The notes under the pieces: model-generated | What the model saw: the letters and a program-made list of their open reading frames with translations, nothing else | Database searches by the model: none | What the model was told of the DNA's origin: nothing | Part shown: positions 26,590-35,384 of the stretch, in pieces | Numbering within the stretch: the first letter of the stretch is position 1 | Layout of the letters: every line of letters starts with the position of its first letter | Assembly (NCBI RefSeq): GCF_003097315.1 | Contig: NZ_QDDL01000001.1 | Location: 992,001 to 1,056,000, forward strand | Length of the DNA stretch: 64,000 nt | DNA from: Pelagibaculum spongiae | GTDB lineage: Bacteria; Pseudomonadota; Gammaproteobacteria; Enterobacterales; Pelagibaculaceae | Direction of reading: 5' to 3' | Translations under genes and position numbers: made by a program

Positions 26590-28197
26590 ATGGCGCCAAA
26601 AAATAACAATTACAAGCGAGCCACGCTCATTTTGAGCTTTCTTACTAGCCTGTTTTTATCCTGCTCCTCTTTTGCAGAAGAAGCTGTCACCTTACAATTG
26701 CGCTGGAAGCATCAGCCTCAATTCGCTGGTTTTTATATGGCCAAAGCAAAAGGTTTTTACCAACAAGCCAATCTAGATGTATCGATTCTTGCTGGCAGCC
26801 AAAGAAAAATACCAACAACCGAAGTACTCGAACAGCGTGCAAATTTTGGCGTTGGCAATACTGAAGTACTGCGAGAGCGGCTTAATGGTAAGGGTTTGAT
26901 TGCTTTAGCTGCTGTTTTTCAACATTCACCTTCTGTCTACCTGACCAAGAAAGAAAGCGGCATTCGCACAGTTCGTGACATGATCGGCAAGCGAGTGATG
27001 ATGTATCCGAAAAAGCAGGATGCCGAATTACTCGCCATGTTGAATAATTATCAAGTTAGCCTCGATCAAATCAAACAAATACCTACTTCACTTCAATTAG
27101 AAGATTTACTTGAAGATCGAGTCGATGTTTTTAATGCTTATCTAATTAATGAACCTTACCGATTGGAAGAGTTGAATATCGATTATCGAGTGATCAATCC
27201 TCGTAACTTCGGCATAGATTTCTATAGCGACTATTTGTTCACCAGCAAACAGTTTCTTCGCTCACAACCAGATATCGTTGCTAGGTTTCGCGAAGCGAGT
27301 ATCAAAGGTTGGAGATATGCTTTAGATCATCCGGAAGAAACTGTGCAGTGGATCATTACCAACTATCCGGTTGAGAAAAGCCTCGAGCACATGCGTTATG
27401 AATTAAAAATGGCAGCAGAGTTTATTAGCAGTGATCTGGTAGAAATTGGTTACATTAATCCGCAACGAATCAGTGAGATAAGCCAAACGCTTATTACGCT
27501 GGGTCTAGCAAAAAATAATTTTTATCAAAGTGGCTTTATCTATCAACCTTCACTTAGCTTTAGCTGGGAGAGCATTCGTCCTTGGTTAATTACAGGCTCT
27601 TTATTGCTAGTTGTTAACTTGTGTTGGATGATTTATTTAATGGCGGTTAATCAACGTTTACGCAACCAAGTGCGCCTTCGTAAAAACCTTGAAACTGAAG
27701 CACGTCACCTAGCCTATCATGACCATCTTACTGGCCTACCTAACCGTCATTATCTAATGCAAGAACTTGAGCAGGTTGTCGAAGAATGCAACAACCAAGA
27801 TTGCCCCTACGTATTATTTTTAGATTTAGATAAATTCAAAGAAATCAATGATGAGCATGGTCATGTAGTGGGCGATCAGCTGCTTTGTAAAATCTGTCAG
27901 AAAATTCATGATCATCTACCAGAAGACAGCTTTTTTGCTCGCTTGGCAGGTGATGAATTCATTATCATTTTGCGTCATATGAACCAGGTTCAAGTAGAAG
28001 CTTTTTCCAAACGGTTAAAAAATCGAGTCGGCCAAACCATTGATATCGATAAGCTGCAGCTAAACATTGGCGTCAGCATTGGTATTGCTCAACTGACCGA
28101 AACTATGGATGTAGATGATTTACTGCATTTGGCTGATCAAAGAATGTATCAGCAAAAGAAAACTGCGGATAAAGCCAGCGAAGAAACAACTATTTGA
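26590..28197 (+). CDS. NMT1/THI5-like periplasmic sensor with GGDEF domain (putative diguanylate cyclase)
   Basis: A 535-residue sensor. Signal sequence (1-29), then an NMT1/SsuA-like substrate-binding domain (about 33-250; 'LQLRWKHQPQFAGFYMAKAKGFY' region). A membrane helix (about 335-357) precedes a short coil and a GGDEF domain (about 370-530). The signature reads AGDEF ('FARLAGDEFIII'), a form found in active diguanylate cyclases, and 'HDHLTGLPNRHYL' and 'DLDKFKEINDEHGHVVGD' are intact. No RxxD inhibitory site is seen five residues before the signature. It likely couples binding of a pyrimidine-like or other small ligand in the periplasm to cyclic-di-GMP synthesis; the ligand is unknown. 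Confidence 0.9.
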   Translation: MAPKNNNYKRATLILSFLTSLFLSCSSFAEEAVTLQLRWKHQPQFAGFYMAKAKGFYQQANLDVSILAGSQRKIPTTEVLEQRANFGVGNTEVLRERLNGKGLIALAAVFQHSPSVYLTKKESGIRTVRDMIGKRVMMYPKKQDAELLAMLNNYQVSLDQIKQIPTSLQLEDLLEDRVDVFNAYLINEPYRLEELNIDYRVINPRNFGIDFYSDYLFTSKQFLRSQPDIVARFREASIKGWRYALDHPEETVQWIITNYPVEKSLEHMRYELKMAAEFISSDLVEIGYINPQRISEISQTLITLGLAKNNFYQSGFIYQPSLSFSWESIRPWLITGSLLLVVNLCWMIYLMAVNQRLRNQVRLRKNLETEARHLAYHDHLTGLPNRHYLMQELEQVVEECNNQDCPYVLFLDLDKFKEINDEHGHVVGDQLLCKICQKIHDHLPEDSFFARLAGDEFIIILRHMNQVQVEAFSKRLKNRVGQTIDIDKLQLNIGVSIGIAQLTETMDVDDLLHLADQRMYQQKKTADKASEETTI

Positions 28198-28244
28198 ATT
28201 ACAAGCCCAAACCGGAAAGGCTGATTCCTTTTGATGAAATAAAA

Positions 28245-28274
28245 AAACGCAGCCTTATAAGCTGCGTTTTTTTT
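28245..28274. terminator. Bidirectional terminator between GGDEF gene and msrA
   Basis: AAACGCAGC / GCTGCGTTT stem with 7-nt loop; A-run on the left and T-run on the right, so it can serve both converging genes. Confidence 0.85.
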
Positions 28275-28286
28275 ATGATTCGTTTG

Positions 28287-28931
28287 TTAAATCGCTGAAC
28301 TGCCTGGACAACTGATGCCAGTACCACCCAAACCACAATAACCTCCTGGGTTTTTGGCCAAATACTGCTGGTGATATTCTTCTGCGAAGTAATACACTCC
28401 CAAAGTTTCAATCTCGGTAGTTACCGAATCCATTCCTTGAGCTTGCAAGGCTTGCTGGTAATCTTTGCGAGAACTTTCTGCCTGTAATAAATGCTGCTCG
28501 CTATCGGTTAAAATAATCGAACGATATTGCGAGCCTTTATCATTACCTTGACGTAAACCTTGAGTTGGGTCGTGATTTTCCCAGAAGGTTTTTAGTAATT
28601 GTTGGTAGCTAATTTTTTTTGGGTCAAAGAAAACCTGAACCACTTCTGAATGACCGGTATCACCACTACAGACTTCACGGTAAGTTGGGTTCGGCGTATA
28701 ACCCGCGGCATAACCAACTGACGTTGACCAAACACCCTCCAACTTCCAAAACAAACGCTCAGCCCCCCAAAAACATCCCATCCCAAACACTGTTTTTTCG
28801 AGCCCTTGTGGCATTTTCTTCATATCGTTCTTGCTAACAAAGTGCTCATAATTCAAGCTAATCGCCGTATCGCGACCGGGTAATGCATCCTCTGGACGCA
28901 CCATTTGTTGTTTATTTAAAAATTGCAGCAT
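28287..28931 (-). CDS. msrA: Peptide methionine sulfoxide reductase A
   Basis: Reduces methionine-S-sulfoxide in proteins. The 'GMGCFWGAERLFW' motif with the catalytic Cys is at about residues 51-63. The family segments 'VGYAGG'-like 'VGYAAGYTPNPTYREVCSGDTGHSEVV' region, 'WENHDPTQGLRQGNDKGSQYRS' region and a C-terminal Gly/Cys tail with two resolving Cys ('YCGLGGTGISCPG') are present. Length of 214 is typical of the longer E. coli-like form. Cytoplasmic. Confidence 0.95.
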   Translation of the reverse strand: MLQFLNKQQMVRPEDALPGRDTAISLNYEHFVSKNDMKKMPQGLEKTVFGMGCFWGAERLFWKLEGVWSTSVGYAAGYTPNPTYREVCSGDTGHSEVVQVFFDPKKISYQQLLKTFWENHDPTQGLRQGNDKGSQYRSIILTDSEQHLLQAESSRKDYQQALQAQGMDSVTTEIETLGVYYFAEEYHQQYLAKNPGGYCGLGGTGISCPGSSAI

Positions 28932-29456
28932 TGGGCAAGTCTCAGTATGTGTGGGTGCTTGATTGATTCATTGGACAGACCGATATATTTAAGATATCGA
29001 GATAGAAAATCAACCCATTTTAAGCCTTAGTCATTAACCGACTATCTGACTCAGCTATTCCCCAAGAGTTCATTATCTGACAAAACAGGTCAAGCCTAAG
29101 CGGTTAAATGTTGCCAGAAACCGACCAGATGCACCTTGCTCGTGCAAGCCAAACCACAACTAGTCATTTCTGCGCATAAACATTCGACTATTGGCATTCG
29201 TGAGCAATTGGAATGACTTGTCAACAAAATGACTTATATCAGACTCCATCAAGCATGAATCTGCTAAAAAGATATTTCCCAAGCCCGGCCTAACGCCTGT
29301 GGTATCTGGAGCCAACAATAAAAATCAAAAAGTTAGTTCAAAAAATTAGCATCAGCACTTTACAACCTCTTTCTGCCATTAGTAATTGTCTGAAAGCTTC
29401 GCGTGCGCGGTTTTCAAACAAGTATTGTCTTTGAATTGTGCATAAAAGGGGAAAAC
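28932..29456. other. Intergenic region between msrA and symporter
   Basis: About 525 bp between divergent genes; no gene, tRNA or clear regulatory element seen. It must carry promoters for both flanking genes. Confidence 0.5.
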
Positions 29457-30728
29457 ATGAGCTCAATAGCTAAAAGCGATGGCGGGTTTCTGTCATCGAT
29501 GCCGTTATGGCAACAAATTCTGATCGGCATGATTGCTGGTATAGCACTAGGTGCCTTTTTAGGGCCAAAAGCCGAAATGGTTAAGCCAATTGGCAGCCTG
29601 TTTATTAATGCGATCAAAATGTTGATTGTGCCATTGGTGTTCTGTTCATTGATCACCGGCGTGACTTCAATGAAAGACACTAAAAAAATGGGCCGGATCG
29701 GCTTAAAATCGGTTGCGATCTATTTATTAACCACCGCAGTAGCCATCACAATTGGCTTATTACTCGGCACCCTCATGGAACCGGGCGCGGGCTTGAACAT
29801 GGTTGCTGATAAAGTAATGGTTGCTAAAGAAGCACCTTCACTAGTTAGCACCATCATTAACTTGATTCCAAAAAATCCAATTGATGCGTTAGCTTCTGGC
29901 AGAATGCTGCAGATCATCGTTTTCGCTTTATTCCTTGGCGTAGCAATTAATCTGTCTGGTGATAAAGGTAAGCCTGTGGCCAAGCTGTTCGAGAGCTTGT
30001 CTGAAGTAATGTACAAACTGACTGAAATGATCATGAAGTTTGCACCTATCGGCGTATTTGCCTTAATGGCATGGGTTGCAGGTAAATACGGCATGAGCCT
30101 GTTGTTACCACTGGCTAAAGTAATTGCTGCGGTTTATATCGGTTGTATTGTGCACGCATTGGTTGTTTATGGCGGTCTGGTTTCTGCTATCTCCAAGTTG
30201 CCTTTACCACGCTTTTTCAAAGGCATTTTAAATGCGCAAATGGTCGCATTCACCAGCACTTCGAGCGCCGGCACCTTGCCTGTTTCAATGCGTTGCGCAC
30301 GTGAAAACTTAGGTTGCTCTAAGAGCGTTTCCAGTTTTGTATTGCCATTAGGCGCTACGATTAATATGGATGGCACGGCGCTTTACCAAGGTGTTTGCGC
30401 ATTGTTCGTTGCCCAGCTGTTTGGCATCGACCTGAGCACTGGCCAATACCTGACCATTATTGCAACGGCAACGCTGGCTTCTATTGGTACTGCTGGTGTT
30501 CCTGGTGCAGGTTTGATTATGCTGTCGCTGGTATTAACTGCTGTTGGCTTACCAATGGAAGGTGTCGCGATTATTGCTGGTATCGACCGTATTTTAGATA
30601 TGGCACGAACCACGCTGAACGTAACAGGCGATTTAATGGTAACGACTGTTATTGCACGTACTGAAGGTGAGCTGGACATTGAGCCAGTAGCAAATATTGC
30701 AGGCACACCGGTTACTCAAAAGGTTTAA
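29457..30728 (+). CDS. Dicarboxylate/amino acid:cation symporter (DAACS)
   Basis: Inner-membrane symporter for C4-dicarboxylates, glutamate/aspartate or similar, driven by Na+ or H+. Of 423 residues, it has the family hallmarks: the serine-rich reentrant loop ('AFTSTSSAGTLPVSM'), the ion-binding 'NMDGTALYQG' and the second loop 'TAGVPGAGLIML'. The C-terminal 'DRILDMARTTLNVTGD' segment contains the substrate-binding Asp, Arg and Asn. The ATG at 29457 has AGGGG 7 nt upstream and fits family length better than the in-frame GTG at 29403. Substrate choice between GltP-, SstT- and DctA-like is not decided. Confidence 0.93.
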   Translation: MSSIAKSDGGFLSSMPLWQQILIGMIAGIALGAFLGPKAEMVKPIGSLFINAIKMLIVPLVFCSLITGVTSMKDTKKMGRIGLKSVAIYLLTTAVAITIGLLLGTLMEPGAGLNMVADKVMVAKEAPSLVSTIINLIPKNPIDALASGRMLQIIVFALFLGVAINLSGDKGKPVAKLFESLSEVMYKLTEMIMKFAPIGVFALMAWVAGKYGMSLLLPLAKVIAAVYIGCIVHALVVYGGLVSAISKLPLPRFFKGILNAQMVAFTSTSSAGTLPVSMRCARENLGCSKSVSSFVLPLGATINMDGTALYQGVCALFVAQLFGIDLSTGQYLTIIATATLASIGTAGVPGAGLIMLSLVLTAVGLPMEGVAIIAGIDRILDMARTTLNVTGDLMVTTVIARTEGELDIEPVANIAGTPVTQKV

Positions 30729-30759
30729 CTGGCACGCAAACCATTAAAAGCAAAACATC

Positions 30760-30793
30760 AAAGCCGCGCGGGTAATGCTAGCGCGGCTTTTTT
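30760..30793 (+). terminator. Terminator after symporter
   Basis: AAAGCCGCGC / GCGCGGCTTT stem with an 11-nt loop and a six-T tail, 31 nt after the stop. Confidence 0.85.
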
Positions 30794-30926
30794 ATTTCAA
30801 AGTCATTGTATTTTTGGAGATTTATAATGCAGCACGAATCACTGAACATGTATTTTTAAGCTTAATAATATTTGCACTGATAATTCTCTACAATTAATTC
30901 AATAAAAAATAATATGGGAAATAAAA

Positions 30927-31691
30927 CTAAACAGGTTTGAACGGCTGACTAGAGTCTTGCTGATCCAGTGGCTTTAGAATGATAACCTTTGCATTAGAAT
31001 GCCTATCGATCACGCCACTTTTTAGTAGATAATCATCTGAAATTTCCCTAAAAAAATAATTACTGTAATTTGAAACTTTAAATTTTTTATCGTTAACATA
31101 TTCAACGCCAAACTTTCCAACTAGTGGATCAAAAAAAACCGCTGAATGCTCATTTTGGGCAAATACGAAGTATCTTCTCGCCGAAGGATAGGCAACATTC
31201 ACCAGAGCCACGCAGCCTTTTTTTTGCGCAACGGCTTTAAAATAACTCACAAAATCAGACATTTTTATTGTACTAGGAGGAGAATATAAAAAACCTTTGA
31301 AAAAACGAGCACCGATATCGCCCATTTCATCATTCCTTTTAAGAATCATGCGATAGCTTTGATATACAGCCTCTAAACTTGGGTTGGTTTCCTTCTCCGT
31401 CATATATTCTAAAAATCTTTTAAAATTGCAACCAGTCTGAATAAATGTAATCGCAAGCGCTCCTAGGTTACCTAATAGCATTTGTGGCTTACCATTCTGG
31501 AAAAGGCAGCTCTTCCATTCTCTTTCCAAACTTTTCTCTGCCAGAACTCCAAAAAGACCAACACTAAGAGAAACGGTTTGTTCTATGGTATCTACACCTA
31601 TAAAAGGCCCATGAGGTTCGAGGTTTTGCTGGGCTTCCACTAAATTTTCTCCAGCACTCCCAGCACTCCCATCGCTTTCAGAACTATCCAT
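30927..31691 (-). CDS. Unknown 254-residue protein
   Basis: No family recognised. It starts with a Ser/Gly/Glu-rich tail (1-28), has no signal peptide or membrane helix, and a mixed alpha/beta body. The end reads 'RYFVFAQNEHSAVFFDPLVGKFGV', which by eye recalls the 'FFDPN-G' end of YopT/C58-like or other papain-fold effector cysteine proteases. However, I see no clear catalytic His at the usual place, and the Cys candidates (about residues 82, 108, 173) lack the usual context. It stands alone, with long AT-rich flanks, and could be laterally acquired. The start ATG at 31691 is the first in frame. Confidence 0.65.
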   Translation of the reverse strand: MDSSESDGSAGSAGENLVEAQQNLEPHGPFIGVDTIEQTVSLSVGLFGVLAEKSLEREWKSCLFQNGKPQMLLGNLGALAITFIQTGCNFKRFLEYMTEKETNPSLEAVYQSYRMILKRNDEMGDIGARFFKGFLYSPPSTIKMSDFVSYFKAVAQKKGCVALVNVAYPSARRYFVFAQNEHSAVFFDPLVGKFGVEYVNDKKFKVSNYSNYFFREISDDYLLKSGVIDRHSNAKVIILKPLDQQDSSQPFKPV

Positions 31692-31822
31692 AACAAAGCT
31701 ATTTCAATTTTATAATCATAAAATATTGGCTTAACAAACGACACCTGTCAAAATCATTAGATTCTACATGTGATTTTGTATAGAAGTTAAGAACAAATAA
31801 ACAATAGCTTACGATGAAAAGT

Positions 31823-31855
31823 GCTTAGTAGATTGTGTTTAGCAATCTACTAAGC
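31823..31855 (-). terminator. Inverted repeat, likely rhlE terminator
   Basis: A perfect 13-bp stem GCTTAGTAGATTG / CAATCTACTAAGC with a 7-nt loop, 48 nt after the RhlE stop on the minus strand. The T-run is short (CTTTTC), so it may work with Rho or only stabilise the mRNA end. Confidence 0.6.
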
Positions 31856-31903
31856 GGTTATAGATTCTGCAATCTGTACATCATTGACCAAAAATTAATA
31901 AAA

Positions 31904-33217
31904 CTAGCGCTTTCCGCCTCGGCCTTTACTCGTAACTTTACTAAAAGCGCGTTTCTTCGCCCGCTGTTTTTCAGCTGAACGACTATTTTTACGGTTGGCA
32001 GGAATTTCACGGGTTAAATCTGGCTCATAGCCTTTTAGCCACTGCTGAGGCAACCGATCTCCCATTAACACTTCTATCTCTTCTAGCAAATATTCTTCGC
32101 CCATACTCATCAGAGTAATCGCTAAGCCCAATTGCCCTGCTCGGCCAGTACGACCAATTCGGTGAACATAATCATCAGCGATATAAGGCAAGTCAAAGTT
32201 GATCACCACATTTAATTGCGCAATATCCAAACCTCGCGCAGCAACATCGGTCGCCACCAATACTCGTACTTCACCGGCTTTAAATTGAGCTAATCCGCGT
32301 TCACGGGCACCTTGCGATTTATCGCCATGAATTGCAACCGTTTTCAAACCGTCTTTACACATTTCTTTAGCCAGTTCATCGGCGCCTTGCTTGGTACGAC
32401 TGAACACCAACACTTGCCGCCAATTTTTACTACCAATTAAATGCGATACCAATTCGCGCTTACGCTCTGGGTCAACCAAATAGACTTTTTGTTCTACGGT
32501 TACCGCTGCACTATGGCTAGCATCAACCGCAATTCGCTTTGGCTGATTCATAAAGCTTTTAGCTAATTTAAATACCGAATCATTAAACGATGCAGAAAAC
32601 AGCATGGTTTGCCGTAGCTTCGGCAACTGGCGAATAATTTTTTGGATCTCATCGTTAAAACCCATATCGAGCATTCGATCGGCTTCATCTAAAACAAAAT
32701 ATGACAAATGGCGAATATTAATTGCTTTTTTAAATACCAAATCTAACAAACGTCCCGGCGTTGCAACCAGTACATCAGCACCATCTTTAAGTGCTTTTAA
32801 TTGCGGCGTTAAGCTGACCCCACCATAAGCCAGCTGACAATTTAAGCCAGTGTGCTCACCATATTTCACAAAGCTGGCATGCACCTGCTGCGCTAATTCA
32901 CGGGTCGGCGTTAGTACCAACGCTTTAATTTGAGGGGTTGGCTTTTGCGCTGGATAAAAGTCATCTGACTCGGCTTCAACTTCAAACCCAGCGCTAACTT
33001 CAACTGCTAGCGCATCACGACGCGTCAGCAAACCTTGCAAAATCGGCAGTGCAAAAGCAGCCGTTTTACCTGTGCCAGTTTGCGCACCGGCCATTAGGTC
33101 ATAGCCTGCCAGCACTTCTGGGATGGCTTGTTGCTGAACCGGTGTCGGCTCAAGGTAGTTCAGTTCTGCCAAAGCTTTTAACAGGGAGGCATCGAGGGCA
33201 AGGGATTGAAAACTCAT
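31904..33217 (-). CDS. rhlE: ATP-dependent DEAD-box RNA helicase RhlE
   Basis: RNA helicase of ribosome assembly and RNA turnover. Motifs in order: Q-motif region 'LNYLEPTPVQQQAIP', Walker A 'AQTGTGKTAAF' (about 46-56), 'PTRELAQQV', 'TPGRLLD', DEAD 'LDEADRMLDMGF', motif III 'SAS' (rather than SAT), 'FSRTKQGADELA', 'VATDVAARGLDI' and motif VI 'HRIGRTGRAG'. The tail is short and basic with Lys/Arg and a Gly-rich end. A 25-residue acidic insert after 'LLTRRDALAVEV' is longer than usual. No strong ribosome site precedes the ATG. Confidence 0.92.
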   Translation of the reverse strand: MSFQSLALDASLLKALAELNYLEPTPVQQQAIPEVLAGYDLMAGAQTGTGKTAAFALPILQGLLTRRDALAVEVSAGFEVEAESDDFYPAQKPTPQIKALVLTPTRELAQQVHASFVKYGEHTGLNCQLAYGGVSLTPQLKALKDGADVLVATPGRLLDLVFKKAINIRHLSYFVLDEADRMLDMGFNDEIQKIIRQLPKLRQTMLFSASFNDSVFKLAKSFMNQPKRIAVDASHSAAVTVEQKVYLVDPERKRELVSHLIGSKNWRQVLVFSRTKQGADELAKEMCKDGLKTVAIHGDKSQGARERGLAQFKAGEVRVLVATDVAARGLDIAQLNVVINFDLPYIADDYVHRIGRTGRAGQLGLAITLMSMGEEYLLEEIEVLMGDRLPQQWLKGYEPDLTREIPANRKNSRSAEKQRAKKRAFSKVTSKGRGGKR

Positions 33218-33375
33218 CAGGAGGTACTGGCGCTAATATTCTAAAGAGGGGCAGTTTAGCACGATGACGCACTACAACTGAGTTTTCAGACAGATAGTCT
33301 GATCAGTTATCTAGCCTTGGTGGAGTTGTGGTTGGCAGCAGTTTTGTTTTAACGCATGCTAGGCCCACATATCGT

Positions 33376-33428
33376 TCTTTTCTTATGCCACGTTCTTTTC
33401 TTATGCTAGGCACGTTCTTTTCTTATGT
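33376..33428 (+). repeat. Tandem short repeats (TTCTTTTCTTATGCCACG-like), array A
   Basis: Three imperfect tandem copies of about 18 nt, each ending in a TATGCCA/TATGCTA/TATGTCA half-site. They lead directly into direct repeat A. The half-site is the left part of the small palindrome that recurs around the nearby transposase. Confidence 0.7.
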
Positions 33429-33429
33429 C

Positions 33430-33566
33430 AGGCATAATTTATTTTATCCAGCACAACTAAAGATTAATTATTTTAATTTTCCCGAGGAAAATTTATTTTA
33501 TATAACTCTCAATAAAACATATTCACCTATAGACCTTTAAGAAAAAGTGTGCAGAAGAAAAATGTA
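33430..33566 (+). repeat. 137-bp direct repeat, copy A
   Basis: Nearly the same sequence recurs at 33769-33905 with the same length and scattered substitutions. A degenerate partial third copy lies at about 33573-33625. Short reading frames inside are products of the repeat, not genes. Confidence 0.8.
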
Positions 33567-33710
33567 TCAAGCACAATTTATTTTATATGACTCGCAACAA
33601 ATTACACCCACTTATAGATCTTTAAATAATCGATCCGAACCTGAACCACTGACCAAAAACTGTTTTAATTTAAGTGCACACTTCCTCAGCGAGGCCAAAC
33701 AACCCATGCT

Positions 33711-33768
33711 TTTCTTATGCGCTTTTCTTATGCCACGCTTTTCTTATGCCACACGCTTTTCTTATGCC
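33711..33768 (+). repeat. Tandem short repeats, array B
   Basis: Four imperfect copies of a CTTTTCTTATGCCACG-like unit preceding direct repeat B, matching array A. The number differs (four against three), a sign of slippage or unequal exchange. Confidence 0.7.
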
Positions 33769-33905
33769 AGGCATAATTTATTTTATCCAGCACAACCAAG
33801 GATTAATTATTTTAATTTTACCGAGGAAAATTTATTTTATATAACTTGCAATAAAACATATTCACTTATGGATCTTTAATAAAAAGTGTGCAGAGGAAAA
33901 ATGTA
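33769..33905 (+). repeat. 137-bp direct repeat, copy B
   Basis: Partner of 33430-33566. Its left edge is inside a perfect TATGCCAGGCATA palindrome (33763-33775). A further palindrome at 33916-33928 begins the transposase unit. Confidence 0.8.
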
Positions 33906-33915
33906 TGAGAGATTA

Positions 33916-33928
33916 TATGCCAGGCATA
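33916..33928. repeat. Palindrome at left end of transposase unit
   Basis: TATGCCAGGCATA, a 6-bp perfect hairpin around one base, followed by AATATT. Its inverted counterpart, TATGCCTGGCAT after AATAAATT, lies at 35137, on the other side of the transposase gene. The pair looks like subterminal REP-like hairpins used by a Y1 transposase. Confidence 0.65.
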
Positions 33929-33960
33929 AATATTTTTATGTAACTTACGGCAGATTCATT

Positions 33961-35031
33961 TTAATCATACAGCGAATCCGAGTTAGTACCACTCACCCAA
34001 CGTTGCTTAATATTCTTGGCATGCGTTCGCAAAGCGGACAAGCTGCCGATGGCTCGGTGAAAATGATTACCACCAGGTCTCATGGTTGTGATCCAAACGG
34101 TTTCATCTATTTTCAATCGCTGAATAATCGGTGGTAATGAGCAATCCATTGATGACCTACCTTCTCTGACAATTTTTGCTGTGGCGTTGACCAACTGTAA
34201 GTAATCTGGATAAGAAAAAGGAATATTTTCTTTCAGCTCATCCTTGCTCTTGAAAGGTTTTAGCTTAGGTTTGACTGACGGCTTATCTGGTGATGATTTC
34301 TTGTGTTTCTTTGAATTCCGGTCAATTCTCTGCTTGATTGAGGTAAATTCAGATGTTTCTGGCGTACCCGCAATACCGGCTCGCAAGGGGTTTAAATCAA
34401 CATAAGCCATACAGGTTAAGATTGCTTGCTGATCCAACAATGCTTGGACTTTAAATCGCCCTTCCCAAAAATGACCTGTGCATTTATCTTCTTTATTAAT
34501 TCTTCGTGCAATCGGTTCATTTAAGCTACGCATAAACCAACTAATGTCAGTTAATCTTTGCCGATATTCTTCCACAAAACTTTCAACGTAATTCACTTCA
34601 TCTGCTAATAAATTTTCTCCGTCCAAATAGCGCTGAACCATTTCAGGGCCTTTATAGACCTTGCACCACCGGCGTAGCACCTGATCTCCCGACCAACTAT
34701 TGGCTTTTTCCAGATTGACACACAATACCAAATGGTAATGATTACTCATGATCGCGTAACTGGCTATTTCAATTGAAAATGCATCAGCCAACAGCGCCAA
34801 CCGATCAACAATCCATTGCTGCCGATACTGATAATCTTCTCCTGTATCGGGGTCAACCCCACACAACCACGCTTTTCTACATACCCTATTGATGCAGTGG
34901 AACCATCGACAATACTCTGTATTCATAATTGTACGACGTGGCCCAACCCGAGCAATCTCAACCGTATCTTTATACGATTCGTTGGTTAAGCTTTGCTGGT
35001 TTGGATTAGAAGCATCAGATTGATTCGACAT
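33961..35031 (-). CDS. REP-associated tyrosine transposase-like protein (Y1/HUH, RAYT)
   Basis: A 356-residue Y1 transposase of the IS200-like superfamily. The N-terminal part has 'RWFHCINRVCRKAWLCG', the HUH metal site 'SNHYHLVLCV' (about residues 96-105) and the catalytic-Tyr helix region ending in 'MAYVDLNPLRAGIAGTPE'. This is the layout of chromosomal REP-associated transposases. A 100-residue Lys-rich tail follows. Small palindromes (33916, 35137) flank it, and its 5' end with flank is duplicated at 35385-35742. It may mobilise or maintain these palindromes. Confidence 0.88.
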   Translation of the reverse strand: MSNQSDASNPNQQSLTNESYKDTVEIARVGPRRTIMNTEYCRWFHCINRVCRKAWLCGVDPDTGEDYQYRQQWIVDRLALLADAFSIEIASYAIMSNHYHLVLCVNLEKANSWSGDQVLRRWCKVYKGPEMVQRYLDGENLLADEVNYVESFVEEYRQRLTDISWFMRSLNEPIARRINKEDKCTGHFWEGRFKVQALLDQQAILTCMAYVDLNPLRAGIAGTPETSEFTSIKQRIDRNSKKHKKSSPDKPSVKPKLKPFKSKDELKENIPFSYPDYLQLVNATAKIVREGRSSMDCSLPPIIQRLKIDETVWITTMRPGGNHFHRAIGSLSALRTHAKNIKQRWVSGTNSDSLYD

Positions 35032-35032
35032 A

Positions 35033-35157
35033 GCACTACAGACCTTCGCTATTTACTTGAATCAAATAGAATATATAAAGAAACTGGCGTTGCAAAATCA
35101 AACGTATTAATCAGATTAGAGAACCATTAATAAATTTATGCCTGGCATTCATTGTTG
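35033..35157 (-). repeat. 125-bp transposase 5'-flank repeat, unit 1
   Basis: Directly upstream of the transposase start. It begins GCACTACAGACCTTCGC and ends just after the palindrome TATGCCTGGCAT (35137-35148). Units 2 (35158-35282), 3 (35283-35383, 5' truncated) and 4 (35619-35742, diverged) repeat it. Confidence 0.8.
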
Positions 35158-35282
35158 GCACTACAGACCTTCGCTATTCACTTGAATCAAATAGAATATA
35201 TAAAGAAACTGCCGTTGAAAAATCAAACGTATTAATCAGATTAGAGAACCATTAATAAATTTATGCCTGGCATTTATTGTCG
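35158..35282 (-). repeat. 125-bp transposase 5'-flank repeat, unit 2
   Basis: Tandem to unit 1, same length and almost the same sequence; palindrome at 35262-35273. Confidence 0.8.
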
Positions 35283-35383
35283 CTTGAATCAAATAGAATA
35301 TATAAAGAAACTGCCGTTGAAAAATCAAACGTATTAATCAGATTAGAGAACCATTAATAAATTTATGCCTGGCATTTATTGTC
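35283..35383 (-). repeat. Transposase 5'-flank repeat, unit 3 (truncated)
   Basis: Lacks the first 24 bp of the unit; otherwise matches unit 2. Palindrome at 35364-35375. It joins abruptly to transposase-like sequence at 35385. Confidence 0.8.
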
Positions 35384-35384
35384 G

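Noticed and set aside
29720-30706. Several antisense ORFs across the symporter gene
   Set aside because: Their content mirrors the hydrophobic coding on the other strand; the symporter motifs are certain.
31904-33217. SAS instead of SAT in RhlE motif III as a sign of inactivity
   Set aside because: Ser replaces Thr conservatively and other motifs are intact; such variants occur in working helicases.
33328-34137. Plus-strand ORFs of 70-110 codons in the repeat region
   Set aside because: They read through the 137-bp direct repeats or antisense to the transposase; composition is that of the repeats, not of genes.
35033-35383. Tandem repeats considered as a CRISPR array
   Set aside because: Units are about 125 bp and contiguous, without unique spacers, and no cas genes are near.
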